From an uncultured Pelagibacteraceae bacterium (lineage in GTDB: Bacteria; Pseudomonadota; Alphaproteobacteria; Pelagibacterales; Pelagibacteraceae), in contig CACHOW010000007.1 of assembly GCA_902581695.1 (NCBI GenBank), forward strand, positions 1 to 39,522: a DNA stretch of 39,522 nucleotides, read 5' to 3'. Positions 15,445 to 24,373 of the stretch are shown piece after piece (positions within the stretch are counted from its first letter, which is position 1; every line of letters starts with the position of its first letter). Under the pieces are notes generated by a model. The model had not been told where the DNA came from, made no database searches, and saw only the letters and a list, made by a program, of their open reading frames with translations. Made by a program: the position numbers and the translations under genes.

Positions 15445-16239
15445 TTATTCTTTAATCAGTAGCCTAGTTGTGAAATCTACTCTGTGTAACCATATTTTTT
15501 TTCCCTCGAAATATTCATCTACAGCATTTTGAACTCCTGGAAACATTCCATAATCATCAATATGAAGAATACCCCCTTTGACTAATCTAGGAAATAAAAT
15601 CTCGAGTTCAAATTTTGTTAGAGAATACAAGTCTGTGTCCAGCCGAAGAAAAGATATCTTCTTTGGTAGATTATTTTCATCTTTTAATGTTTTAAGAACA
15701 TCACCTTTAATTAGATTCAAGTCTGGTTCATTATTTCCTGAGTAGTTTTCTATATTTTTTCTAACCATTTCAAGCGACGGATAAAAATTTGATTTTACTT
15801 TACTGTTATGTCCAGAAATTTCGACATTCTTTCCTCCTATTGTTACATCTTTTTCAGTAAGAGTGGGGTTTTCAAATCCTTTTTCGAAGGTATCGAAACC
15901 ATAAATTTTTGAGTTTATTGAATACAATCTTTTATATTTTGAAATTAAAGCAAGAGAACCGCCAGTAAAAACACCACATTCTACAATGTCTCCCTCTATA
16001 TAATTATTTGAAATATATTTTAATGATTGCATCATGGACCATAAGCTCGCTCTACTGCATAAAGCCAATTTGATAGCGTTGTCTATATCTTTTTTTTCTT
16101 CATCACTTGCTTCTAAAATAAAGTCATTATATTTATCATTAAAATTATTAATTTTTACAATCTTGTAATTAATTAATGATAAAATTTTTTTTAATAATTT
16201 TTTTATGTAATTTTCATTTATTTCTCTGGTACTAGCCAT
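15445..16239 (-). CDS. TylF/MycF-type SAM-dependent methyltransferase
   Basis: 264 residues. A basic N-terminal helix precedes a Rossmann methyltransferase domain. GDIVECGVFTGGSLALIS at about 79-96 is the SAM-binding loop with the TylF-type EC-GV-x-x-GGS. FLRLDTDLYSLTKFELE and GGILHIDDYGMFPGVQNAV hold the metal-binding Asp pairs of the macrocin O-methyltransferase family. It would methylate a sugar or small-molecule hydroxyl. It sits between cysE and cysK, 16 bases before cysK. Such enzymes usually occur in antibiotic or polysaccharide loci, so its place in a cysteine operon is odd. Confidence 0.82.
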   Translation of the reverse strand: MASTREINENYIKKLLKKILSLINYKIVKINNFNDKYNDFILEASDEEKKDIDNAIKLALCSRASLWSMMQSLKYISNNYIEGDIVECGVFTGGSLALISKYKRLYSINSKIYGFDTFEKGFENPTLTEKDVTIGGKNVEISGHNSKVKSNFYPSLEMVRKNIENYSGNNEPDLNLIKGDVLKTLKDENNLPKKISFLRLDTDLYSLTKFELEILFPRLVKGGILHIDDYGMFPGVQNAVDEYFEGKKIWLHRVDFTTRLLIKE

Positions 16240-16285
16240 GCTTGACCTTTTTAATTAAAATTTTTAGTTACTTTTCATTACTTAA

Positions 16286-16852
16286 TTATATAATATCCTC
16301 AGTAACAGCATAAGGTTTAAATCCTTTTGAGGCATCTCCAACTCTTTTAGCTGGTATACCTGCCATAACTGATTTTTCAGGTACATTTTTTGTTACTACT
16401 GAATTAGATCCAATAAGAGAGTTTTTTCCTATTGTAATAGGCCCTAATATTTGAGCACCAGACCCCACAACAACATTATCCTCTAAAGTTGGATGTCTTT
16501 TCATATTTCTTTGATCGTTAGAATTAATACTTGGTGCAATTCCACCCAATGTTACATTATGATAGATAGTAACATTATCGCTGATCTCAGATGTTTCACC
16601 AATTACAACACCCATACCATGATCAATAAATAAATTTTTTCCAATTTTAGCCTTAGGATGAATTTCTATACCCGTTAAGAATCGCGAAAGTTGCGAAATG
16701 ATTCTTGCAATCAAATCAAACTTAGCGATAGCAAAAAAATTAGCTATCCTGTGAAAAAAAATAGCTTTAACTCCTGGGTAAGTTAAAATTAAACTTAACT
16801 TAGATTTTGCCGCAGGATCTCTATCTATTATAGATTGTAAAAAGTCATTCAT
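16286..16852 (-). CDS. cysE: Serine O-acetyltransferase
   Basis: 188 residues, the short EpsC/CysE form. An N-terminal helical part ([30 protein letters not shown] in pieces) is followed by left-handed beta-helix hexapeptide repeats from about 65: [22 protein letters not shown], then YHNVTLGG, then [23 protein letters not shown]. The His of IDHGMG is catalytic in the family. It makes O-acetylserine from serine and acetyl-CoA for CysK two genes downstream. Probable first gene of the cysE-methyltransferase-cysK operon. Confidence 0.92.
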   Translation of the reverse strand: MNDFLQSIIDRDPAAKSKLSLILTYPGVKAIFFHRIANFFAIAKFDLIARIISQLSRFLTGIEIHPKAKIGKNLFIDHGMGVVIGETSEISDNVTIYHNVTLGGIAPSINSNDQRNMKRHPTLEDNVVVGSGAQILGPITIGKNSLIGSNSVVTKNVPEKSVMAGIPAKRVGDASKGFKPYAVTEDII

Positions 16853-16923
16853 AAGTATTTGCCAGCTTGATAAAAATAATAATACTTATATAGTTATTCT
16901 AAACAGTATTTAAAGGAGAAATT

Positions 16924-17334
16924 ATGTATAAAAACACTAATTGTTTTCATCTAGCAATCCCTTGTGGAGATCTAGAAACAGCAAAAAAGTTTTATAGTGA
17001 GACTTTGGGTTGCCGACTCGATAACTCTGCTCAAGAATGGGCTGATGTTGATTTTTGGGGAAATGAATTAACACTTCACGCAAGTGATCATAAGTTAGAT
17101 AGCGAAAGACATGACGTAGATATGGGAAATGTTTCTGTTCCCCATTTTGGAGTTCATTTATCTAGAAAAGATTTCGATGCTTTAAAAAATAGATTAAAAG
17201 AAAATGGTGCTAAATATTACGATGAACCTTATTTAAGATTTAAAGGTACAAAATATGAGCAAGAAACTTTTTTTGTAAAAGATCCTAACGAAAATATTTT
17301 GGAGATTAAAACATTAACGGCTAATTCAGAATAA
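16924..17334 (+). CDS. VOC-superfamily (glyoxalase/dioxygenase-like) protein
   Basis: 136 residues with two beta-alpha-beta-beta-beta modules. CFHLAIPCGDLETAKKFYSETLGCRL at the start (in pieces) and VPHFGVHLSRKDFDAL in the middle give candidate metal ligands (His about 9 and 77); FVKDPNENILEIK supplies the C-terminal Glu. It may be a lyase, dioxygenase or resistance protein; substrate unknown. An AAAGGAG site precedes the ATG. It is followed after 12 bases by a LysE-type exporter. Confidence 0.8.
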   Translation: MYKNTNCFHLAIPCGDLETAKKFYSETLGCRLDNSAQEWADVDFWGNELTLHASDHKLDSERHDVDMGNVSVPHFGVHLSRKDFDALKNRLKENGAKYYDEPYLRFKGTKYEQETFFVKDPNENILEIKTLTANSE

Positions 17335-17346
17335 TCTGATTTTTAG

Positions 17347-17961
17347 ATGGAATACCTGGTATTAGGTTTTTTTACCGGGCTTAGCATAATATTAGCAATA
17401 GGTGCACAAAACATTTTTGTAATAGAGCAAGGGCTTAAAAAGCAACATGTATTTCTAGTCTGTTTAATTTGTTCTTTATCAGATTTATTATTGATATTTT
17501 CAGGCATCCTTTTATTTCATTTTTTTCATCAATATTTTAATTTATTTGTAGAATTAGTTTTAAATATCTCATTAATAATTTTTTTAATTTATTTTATATA
17601 TTCTAAAATCAAATCATTAAAAATTAATGTCAATTTTAACAGCGAATTTAAAGATATTTCTAGTTCTGAGATTTTATTAAGGACACTTGGTTTTACTTAT
17701 CTGAATGCACATGTTTATTCTGATACAGTTTTCTTTTTAGGAAATTTTTCAAAAAATTTTCTTTTTGATGAAAAAATTTATTTTGGTGTTGGCGCATCAA
17801 TTGCATCATTTATATTTTTCTTTCTGCTAGGTTATTTATCTGTTTACTTTTCAAAATATGCTCAAAGTGACAAAACATGGAAATACATTAATATATTTAT
17901 AATTGGATTTATGTCCTTGCTTACAATTTATATAGTTAAAGAAACAGTATATTTTCTTTAA
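17347..17961 (+). CDS. LysE/ArgO-family amino acid exporter
   Basis: A 204-residue inner-membrane protein with about six hydrophobic helices. The N-terminal GFFTGLSIILAIGAQNIFVIEQG matches the LysE/ArgO signature (GAQN-x-F-V-x-x-QG) closely. It would export basic or other amino acids. It starts 12 bases after the VOC gene. Length and motif are normal for the family. Confidence 0.85.
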   Translation: MEYLVLGFFTGLSIILAIGAQNIFVIEQGLKKQHVFLVCLICSLSDLLLIFSGILLFHFFHQYFNLFVELVLNISLIIFLIYFIYSKIKSLKINVNFNSEFKDISSSEILLRTLGFTYLNAHVYSDTVFFLGNFSKNFLFDEKIYFGVGASIASFIFFFLLGYLSVYFSKYAQSDKTWKYINIFIIGFMSLLTIYIVKETVYFL

Positions 17962-18028
17962 TTAATAACATTTTTAGAAGACAATTATAGCGCATGTTAA
18001 ATTCTCTATTAGTAATTATTTTAAAAAT

Positions 18029-18706
18029 ATGAGTGATTTAAATAAACATTTTCAACCAAAAAACTTTAGTGACAAGGTTGCTTTATCTTTTACTAAATTT
18101 TTAAGGTTGCTAGCAGATACTTTTTTTAAAAAAAGATATGGTCATAGAGCTGTAGTACTAGAAACAGTTGCAGCTGTGCCAGGAATGGTTGCTGGAATGT
18201 TGTTACACTTAAAATCTCTTAGAAAAATAGAAGATGATAAAGGTTGGATAAAAACTCTGTTAGACGAAGCTGAAAATGAAAGAATGCATTTGATGACTTT
18301 TGTTCATATTGCAAAACCAACTGCTATTGAAAGATTTATAATCATGACTGCTCAATTTATTTTTATTTTAACTTATGCAATAATATATTTAGTCTCTCAA
18401 AGAACTGCTCATAGAATTGTTGGTTATTTTGAAGAGGAAGCTGTTATTAGTTATACAGAATACTTAAATGAGCTTGAAGCTGGAACTATTCCTGATCAAC
18501 CTGCTCCTGAAATTGCAATAAATTATTGGAACTTACCATTACATTCTACACTTAAGGATGTTGTAAGAGTAATAAGAGATGATGAAGCGGGACATAGGGA
18601 TGTAAATCATCAGTTTGCTGATCTAATTAATTTAAAGAAATCAAAAAAAAATATTGTTACTAAAGACAAAATTAAAGTAGAAAAAACTGAAGAAATTTTA
18701 AATTAA
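18029..18706 (+). CDS. aox: Alternative oxidase (ubiquinol oxidase, AOX)
   Basis: 225 residues with the diiron four-helix bundle of the AOX family. Ligand motifs are all visible: VVLETVAAVPGM (Glu about 45), NERMHLM (Glu about 84, His about 87), FEEEAVISYT (about 134-143) and RDDEAGHRDVNH (Glu about 186, His about 189). Two hydrophobic stretches (about 47-62 and 101-122) fit interfacial membrane binding. It oxidises ubiquinol with oxygen without pumping protons, giving a cyanide-insensitive bypass. Clustered with an exported MsrB downstream, perhaps a redox-stress pair. No clear ribosome site precedes the ATG. Confidence 0.92.
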   Translation: MSDLNKHFQPKNFSDKVALSFTKFLRLLADTFFKKRYGHRAVVLETVAAVPGMVAGMLLHLKSLRKIEDDKGWIKTLLDEAENERMHLMTFVHIAKPTAIERFIIMTAQFIFILTYAIIYLVSQRTAHRIVGYFEEEAVISYTEYLNELEAGTIPDQPAPEIAINYWNLPLHSTLKDVVRVIRDDEAGHRDVNHQFADLINLKKSKKNIVTKDKIKVEKTEEILN

Positions 18707-18719
18707 TCCTTAATTTGAT

Positions 18720-19181
18720 ATGATTGACAAAAGAAAATTTTTGAAATTACTAGGATTTTCTTATTTAATGTTTTTAGTATTACCTTACAGGGTTTTATCA
18801 TCGGCAACTAAAAAAGTTATTAATCCAAATCTTTCAAAAGCTCAAAAAAATATAATGTTTAATGAGGGCACAGAAAGAGCTTTTACAAGTGATTTACTTA
18901 AAGAAGATAGAGAGGGATTTTACCATTGTGCAAATTGTAATGCTAAGCTATTTGCATCTAATACAAAATTTGATAGTGGAACAGGGTGGCCTTCATTTTC
19001 AGAAGCATTACCAGGAGCGTTTAAAACAAAAATAGATTATTCTTTTGGTATGAAGCGAATTGAATATCATTGTGCAAACTGTGGTGCTCATCATGGTCAT
19101 GTTTTTTTAGATGGTCCAACTGCTACTGGAAAAAGATTTTGTAATAATGGATTGTGTTTAATTTTTATTCCAGAAAATTAG
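18720..19181 (+). CDS. msrB: Exported methionine-R-sulfoxide reductase MsrB
   Basis: 153 residues. An N-terminal Tat-like or membrane-anchor leader (DKRKFLKLLGFSYLMFLVLPY) precedes a complete MsrB domain. The zinc CxxC pairs lie at about 70/73 and 118/121. SGTGWPSF is at about 86-93, and the catalytic Cys is in KRFCNNG at about 141. It would reduce free or protein Met-R-sulfoxide outside the cytoplasm. It follows the alternative oxidase after 13 bases, and its stop overlaps the end of the convergent HisD-like gene by 4 bases. Electron supply could come from CcdA. Confidence 0.88.
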   Translation: MIDKRKFLKLLGFSYLMFLVLPYRVLSSATKKVINPNLSKAQKNIMFNEGTERAFTSDLLKEDREGFYHCANCNAKLFASNTKFDSGTGWPSFSEALPGAFKTKIDYSFGMKRIEYHCANCGAHHGHVFLDGPTATGKRFCNNGLCLIFIPEN

Positions 19182-20464
19182 TTTGAAAAACCATATTTTC
19201 TAAGTCTTGCATCACCTGTTCTTGCATGAGCTTCCATACCTTCATATCTTGAAATTCTTGCACAGGCTGCCCCAACAGATTTTGTAGAGTCTTTTGTCAT
19301 TCTTTGAAAACTTAATGTTTTAATAAATTTTCCTACAAACAATCCTCCAGTATAACGACCAGCACCTTTTGTAGGTAAGATATGATTTGTGCCAGAACAT
19401 TTATCTCCATAAGCAACAGTTGTTTCCTCACCAATAAATAGTGAACCATAATTTTTTAATCTTTTATGAAACCATTCAAGATTTTGAGTTTGAACCTCTA
19501 AATGTTCAGGTGCATACTCATCACTTATAGTTGCCATTTCCTCATCAGTATCACAAAGTATAACTTCACCATAATCTCTCCATGCTGCTTCAGCACTTGT
19601 TCTTGGGACCTCAGGTAATTCAGCAATTAATTCTGGAACTCTTTTTAATACTTCTTCAGCTAGTCTTTTACTGGTTGTGTATAACCAGGCAGGAGAGTTA
19701 TATCCGTGTTCAGCTTGACCAACCAAGTCTACCGCCACCATTTCAGCATCAGCTTTGTCATCTGCAATTACAGCAATTTCTGTTGGACCTGCAAACAAAT
19801 CAATTCCAACTTTTCCAAATAGTATTCTTTTTGCCTCTGCAACAAACTGATTTCCTGGACCAACCAATATATCTGCAGGTGGATTTTTAAATAATCCATT
19901 TGTCATTGCAGCAATACCAGGAACCCCACCTAAATTTAGTATTACATCAGCACCACACAAATCTGCTGTATAAACAATTGCTGGATGAGCTCCTATTCCT
20001 TCTTTAGGTGGACTACAGGCAATAATATTTTTTACTCCAGCAACTTTTGCTGTTGTAACACTCATAACAGCAGAGGCTATATGTGCGTAACGTCCACCAG
20101 GTATATAGCAGCCAGCAGTGTTGACTGGTATTAATTTTTGACCAGCAAATAATCCTGGAGAAAGTTCTACTTCAAAATCTTGACCATAGTTTTTTAATTG
20201 GGCTTCAGCAAACTTTCTTACTCTTTCATGAGAAAATTGAATGTCATCTTTTGTTTTTTGATCTAATTCTTTTTTGATCTTTTCAATTCTTTCTTTGGAA
20301 ACAATAATTTCACCATCATATTTATCGAATTTTTTAGTTAAATTGATGCATGCTTCTTCTTTTGAATTTTCAATTTCTTTTAATAAATTTTTAACTATCT
20401 CAGTAGTTTTAGTATCATCTGTAGAAGATGTTTTAGGGGATTTTTTTAAATAAGTAATTGCCAT
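19178..20464 (-). CDS. HisD-family dehydrogenase, likely sulfopropanediol dehydrogenase (HpsN-like)
   Basis: 428 residues, histidinol-dehydrogenase fold, NAD- and zinc-dependent. Metal and catalytic residues are conserved: Gln about 250 and His about 253 (GQAEHG), Glu-His about 320-321 (APEHLEV), Asp about 354 (GDKCSGTNH) and His about 413. HpsN oxidises 2,3-dihydroxypropane-1-sulfonate to sulfolactate and belongs to this family. Position at the end of a tauABC operon, next to an Ldh2-type dehydrogenase and Pta, away from any his gene, favours HpsN over HisD. That choice is inference. A second substrate such as another hydroxysulfonate is possible. Gap to pta is 61 bases. Confidence 0.7.
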   Translation of the reverse strand: MAITYLKKSPKTSSTDDTKTTEIVKNLLKEIENSKEEACINLTKKFDKYDGEIIVSKERIEKIKKELDQKTKDDIQFSHERVRKFAEAQLKNYGQDFEVELSPGLFAGQKLIPVNTAGCYIPGGRYAHIASAVMSVTTAKVAGVKNIIACSPPKEGIGAHPAIVYTADLCGADVILNLGGVPGIAAMTNGLFKNPPADILVGPGNQFVAEAKRILFGKVGIDLFAGPTEIAVIADDKADAEMVAVDLVGQAEHGYNSPAWLYTTSKRLAEEVLKRVPELIAELPEVPRTSAEAAWRDYGEVILCDTDEEMATISDEYAPEHLEVQTQNLEWFHKRLKNYGSLFIGEETTVAYGDKCSGTNHILPTKGAGRYTGGLFVGKFIKTLSFQRMTKDSTKSVGAACARISRYEGMEAHARTGDARLRKYGFSN

Positions 20465-20525
20465 AGTTTTTATTTGAATTAATGGGAATATTTAATGCAA
20501 ATTAGTTTTTTTTTCAATGAAACTA

Positions 20526-21437
20526 TTAATCTAAAGCTACCACTGCAGCAGCAATCGAGGCTAATCTGGCAGGTGCTTCGTCTGATCGACTTGTAATTAC
20601 CACTGGTACTTTACCACCAATTACAACTCCTGCAGCACAGGCTCCACAGAAATATATTAACATTTTAACCAAAGCGTTTCCTGTTTCTACACTTGGAACC
20701 AATAAAACATCAGCTTCACCAGCTACAATATTTTTTATTCCTTTAATTGATGCTGATTTTTTTGAAACACTATTATCAAAAGCAAGGGGACCAAAAACAT
20801 CTGCATTTAAATTGTCTTCTTTAGCTAGTTTGGTTATTTCAGCCGCTTCTTTAGAACTTGGAACACTATCTAGCACTTCTTCAGTAGCAGAAAGAATAGC
20901 AACTTTTGGTTTATCAATTCCAATTCTATTTGAAAAATTTACTACATTTTTTAAAATATGCATTTTTGTTTTTATATTTGGCAATACATTTAATGCTCCA
21001 TCCGTAATTATTAATGGTTTGCTTTCTTTATGAATAGTCATGTGCCAGATATGACTTAGTCTAGTTTTACCTAATAAATCATATTCTCTTTTTAAAACTT
21101 CTTTCATTAAAATATCAGTGTGAATATGTCCTTTGACAATAATTCTAATTTTTTTTTCACTTGCTAATTTTGCAGCTATTGGTGCAGTATTATTTTCAAC
21201 AGGTTCGTTTATGATTTCATAATTAGAAATATCCCATTTTAAATCTTCGGCACATTTCAAAATTTCTTTTTCATCACCGATAAAAATTGGCTCTATTAAA
21301 TTCTCATTTACAGCATCTTGTATAGAAAGCATAGGCAGTGGTTTACCTGCGTTAACTATTGCTGCTTTAACTCCCTTTTTTTTATGGGCAACATCTAAAA
21401 GATTATTTGGACAGACTATTTCCTTATTTGATAGCAT
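20526..21437 (-). CDS. pta: Short phosphate acetyltransferase (Pta/Ptb family)
   Basis: 303 residues, the single-domain phosphate acetyl/butyryltransferase form without the long N-terminal P-loop domain. VKGHIHTDILMKEVL, RLSHIWHM, ITDGALNVLPN, GPLAFDNSVS and CGACAAGVVIGGKVPVVITSRSDEA span the family's substrate and CoA sites. This short Pta typically converts acetyl phosphate from sulfoacetaldehyde acetyltransferase (Xsc) into acetyl-CoA in sulfonate users. Xsc itself is not in this window. The gene begins 4 bases after the dehydrogenase upstream in the operon. Confidence 0.85.
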   Translation of the reverse strand: MLSNKEIVCPNNLLDVAHKKKGVKAAIVNAGKPLPMLSIQDAVNENLIEPIFIGDEKEILKCAEDLKWDISNYEIINEPVENNTAPIAAKLASEKKIRIIVKGHIHTDILMKEVLKREYDLLGKTRLSHIWHMTIHKESKPLIITDGALNVLPNIKTKMHILKNVVNFSNRIGIDKPKVAILSATEEVLDSVPSSKEAAEITKLAKEDNLNADVFGPLAFDNSVSKKSASIKGIKNIVAGEADVLLVPSVETGNALVKMLIYFCGACAAGVVIGGKVPVVITSRSDEAPARLASIAAAVVALD

Positions 21438-21441
21438 AAAT

Positions 21442-22446
21442 TTAATTTTTAAGTATTTTTAAATCTTTTTTAATTGTTTCAGAAATTTTAATATCCTTTT
21501 TTGAATTCATTTTGAACCTTTTAAATTTATTTTCACCAGGATACATAATATTTTTTACACCTTTAATTTTAGGTAATTTCTTTATTGTTTTAATATTATT
21601 TTTAATTCTACTATTATAATCCTTCACAAATAAATTTGTTTTAAATGTGATAAATAAATGGCCAATATTTTGTGGACCTGAAAAATCATCAAATGGATCT
21701 TTAACTCTGCCAGCATGATTACTACCAGTTAATACACCACTTAAAATATCAACCATCCAAGCTAATCCTGATCCTCTGAAACCAGCAATAGGTAATTGAA
21801 CTCCTTTTAGAGCTTTTTTTGCATCTGTTGTGGGTTTACCAAATTTATCTAAAGCAACACCTTTTGGAATTTTTTGATTATTTCGTGCAGCCACTCTAAT
21901 TTTTCCTCTATTAATCATTGAAATAGAGGTATCAAAAATGAATGGAATTTTTGAACCTGAAGGAGTCCCAAAACAAATTGGGTTAGTTCCAAATAAACTT
22001 TTTAACGCTCCGTGTGGAGCAACTGCCGGTGGAGCACTTGTATAAATCATAGTAACCAGATTTTTTTTTACTGCTTGTTCTGCGTAATATCCTGAAAGAC
22101 CATAATGACCGCTATTTTTTACCGCAACCATTCCTATACCTGTTTTTGTTGCATTTTGAATTGCTTTTTTTATGGCAATATCTGCGGCTACGAAACCTAT
22201 ACTATTATTTGCATCTACAAGTGAGATAGACTGTGAAATCTTTTTAATCTTAATTTTAGGTTTTGGGTTAATAACTTTTTTGGAAATTCTTTCACAATAC
22301 ATTTTTAATCGTGAAAGACCGTGCCCATAAGCACCAACTAACTCTGCATTAATTAAAGCATTAGCCGAAATCAAAGCATGATTATTGTTTAAGCCAAATT
22401 TTTTAAAGATTATAACAACTTCTTTTTTTAAAATATCTGTTTTCAA
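21442..22446 (-). CDS. Ldh2-type (malate/L-lactate/sulfolactate) dehydrogenase
   Basis: 334 residues of the Ldh2/MDG superfamily. VKNSGHYGLSGYYAEQAV contains the catalytic His at about 114. GTNPICFGTPSG binds NAD, and GFRGSGLAWMVDILSGVLTG forms the conserved C-terminal helix. These enzymes interconvert 2-hydroxy and 2-oxo acids. ComC-type members act on (R)-sulfolactate. In this operon, beside an HpsN-like gene, oxidation of sulfolactate to sulfopyruvate is the likeliest role; malate or ureidoglycolate cannot be excluded. Its ATG is one base from the tauC stop. Confidence 0.82.
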   Translation of the reverse strand: MKTDILKKEVVIIFKKFGLNNNHALISANALINAELVGAYGHGLSRLKMYCERISKKVINPKPKIKIKKISQSISLVDANNSIGFVAADIAIKKAIQNATKTGIGMVAVKNSGHYGLSGYYAEQAVKKNLVTMIYTSAPPAVAPHGALKSLFGTNPICFGTPSGSKIPFIFDTSISMINRGKIRVAARNNQKIPKGVALDKFGKPTTDAKKALKGVQLPIAGFRGSGLAWMVDILSGVLTGSNHAGRVKDPFDDFSGPQNIGHLFITFKTNLFVKDYNSRIKNNIKTIKKLPKIKGVKNIMYPGENKFKRFKMNSKKDIKISETIKKDLKILKN

Positions 22447-22447
22447 A

Positions 22448-24373
22448 CTATCCTTTTCCGCGCCATGGGATTGTTTTATCTATAATTTTTCTCAAAGTGA
22501 TATCAAATAACAATCCAAGCATACCCATAATAAATATTGTTATCCAAATTACTTCATATTGAAAATATTTTTTTGCAACATTTTCCACAAATCCTATGCC
22601 TGTTGTACCCGCTAAAAATTCTGCTGCAACTAATGTTCCCCAACACATACCTACTGCTACTCTTATACCAGTAAGAATTTCTGGTAATGAATTAGGAAAT
22701 ATTACGTGTCTTAGTATTTGTCGTTTAGATGCCCCCAATGAATGAGCAGCATGAATTTTAGAAAGCTGAGTCCCTGATGCACCAGCTCTAGCTGAAATAA
22801 TCATAATTGATAAAGAAACCATAAATAAAAGAAATACTTTTCCAGTGTTATCTATACCCAATACAGAAATAATTAGTGGTGCCCAAGCTAAAGGAGGAAC
22901 AGGTCTATAAAGTTCAATCAAAGGATCAAAAAAACCTTTGGCAAATCTATTTAGTCCCATGAATAAACCTAATGGTACACCAATGATTATTCCAAATACT
23001 AATCCTAAAAAAACTCTTAAAAATGAATCCCAAATGTGTCCGTAAGGTACTGGCACCTTAAATAATTTGAAATCACCTGTTACAACTTTTAAGACATTAC
23101 CTTTAAAATTTTCTTTTACAATTCCATCTTTAGTGTGAACTGGATATTCACCAGGTAAAATATCTGCTATCCAATCAGGTAAAATAAATCCAATCATTTT
23201 ACTGACATCAACCATATCTATCCAAAGAAGTGGTATATCTTTGTAACCAACGCTTGGTTTTGACATTAATATAAATTTGTTAAAAGTGTCAGATGGTTTT
23301 GGAAGCCATCTGCCAGAACCTTGTTCAGAACAACTTGGACCACTAGCAACTATTGTTCCAGCTGGGAATAACAAAATATCTATAAATCTTAGACCACCTT
23401 GTGTCTTTAGTTGCGCATTATCAAATTTAATTATAGCATTTTGCATTTTGTCTAATGCATTAGGTGGATATATACTTGCGAATTCTATTCTTCTTGCGAT
23501 CTTTACAATATTTTTTGCATAGGTAGATGCTACTTCCTCACTATCACTTAGATTTTTTCTATAAGATTTAATATCCTCTTTAAGTTGTTTAATTTGATTT
23601 TTAAATTGAGGATTATGATTTCTTAATTTAAAAAATTCATCACTAATTGAGTTTAATTCTTGTGCAGCAGCATGAAATTTTAAACCTCTATCAGTTGCTG
23701 GAATTAAAGGTACTTCCATTGTATTTTCTATAGACCCAGTTCCTGATTTTACTTTTACAATTCCCCATCCACCTTCTTCACTTACAGCTTTAAGTCTTTC
23801 ATTAAGCTCCTGTTCAGTTTCAAATGGATAATCTGGTTTTTGAAAATTTTCAGTTAAAAGGTTAATTTTACCTGTTATATCATTAATCTTTTGTTTGGTT
23901 TCATTTTCAATCAAATCTTCATTTGTTAATAATGGAATTAATTGATTTGTTTTCTTTATAAATCCTGCAAGAACTGTTTTTTGTTGATTATCTATTTCTT
24001 GAGAATTTTGTATTTCGTTTAAAATAAGATTAAGGTTTTTATTTTCTTTCTTGATTTGAGATGTACTTTTGAATTCTCTTTCTTCAATAGGAAATTGATA
24101 TTTTAAACCTAGCAATGAATCATTTACTTTTGCTACTTGGCAAAGTTCGTTAGCAGATTTTGGATAAAATCCTTTTGCAATATCCCATGAATAATAAAGC
24201 CAAACTAAAAGAAGAAAGCTGCTTCCTACGATAACCCAATGAGTACCACCTAACGCTCTTTCAGGATTACCAAATACCGCATCAACTTTTTCAGTTTTAA
24301 TTAATTTTCTTCCATAAAGAATGCAGCCGATAACCGCTACAAAAATTAAAAAAGTTACTATTTGAGTAAGCAT
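22448..24373 (-). CDS. tauC: TauC-like ABC permease with very large N-terminal extension
   Basis: 641 residues against about 250-280 for ordinary TauC. Two hydrophobic helices lie at about 4-24 and 46-68. A soluble region of some 350 residues with coiled-coil-like helices (about 105-185 and 230-300) and a Pro/Gly-rich link follow. From about 445 comes the standard binding-protein-dependent permease domain, with the EAA loop AAHSLGASKRQILRHVIFP that docks on TauB. The core imports taurine or related sulfonates. The extra region would face the periplasm if both helices span the membrane, and might contact TauA. It directly abuts tauB. Confidence 0.85.
   Translation of the reverse strand: MLTQIVTFLIFVAVIGCILYGRKLIKTEKVDAVFGNPERALGGTHWVIVGSSFLLLVWLYYSWDIAKGFYPKSANELCQVAKVNDSLLGLKYQFPIEEREFKSTSQIKKENKNLNLILNEIQNSQEIDNQQKTVLAGFIKKTNQLIPLLTNEDLIENETKQKINDITGKINLLTENFQKPDYPFETEQELNERLKAVSEEGGWGIVKVKSGTGSIENTMEVPLIPATDRGLKFHAAAQELNSISDEFFKLRNHNPQFKNQIKQLKEDIKSYRKNLSDSEEVASTYAKNIVKIARRIEFASIYPPNALDKMQNAIIKFDNAQLKTQGGLRFIDILLFPAGTIVASGPSCSEQGSGRWLPKPSDTFNKFILMSKPSVGYKDIPLLWIDMVDVSKMIGFILPDWIADILPGEYPVHTKDGIVKENFKGNVLKVVTGDFKLFKVPVPYGHIWDSFLRVFLGLVFGIIIGVPLGLFMGLNRFAKGFFDPLIELYRPVPPLAWAPLIISVLGIDNTGKVFLLFMVSLSIMIISARAGASGTQLSKIHAAHSLGASKRQILRHVIFPNSLPEILTGIRVAVGMCWGTLVAAEFLAGTTGIGFVENVAKKYFQYEVIWITIFIMGMLGLLFDITLRKIIDKTIPWRGKG

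Noticed and set aside
19582..19890. 102-codon plus-strand frame rich in Leu and Gln opposite the HisD-like gene
   Set aside because: Its composition is the antisense image of the conserved dehydrogenase; no start signal and no neighbour in the same direction.
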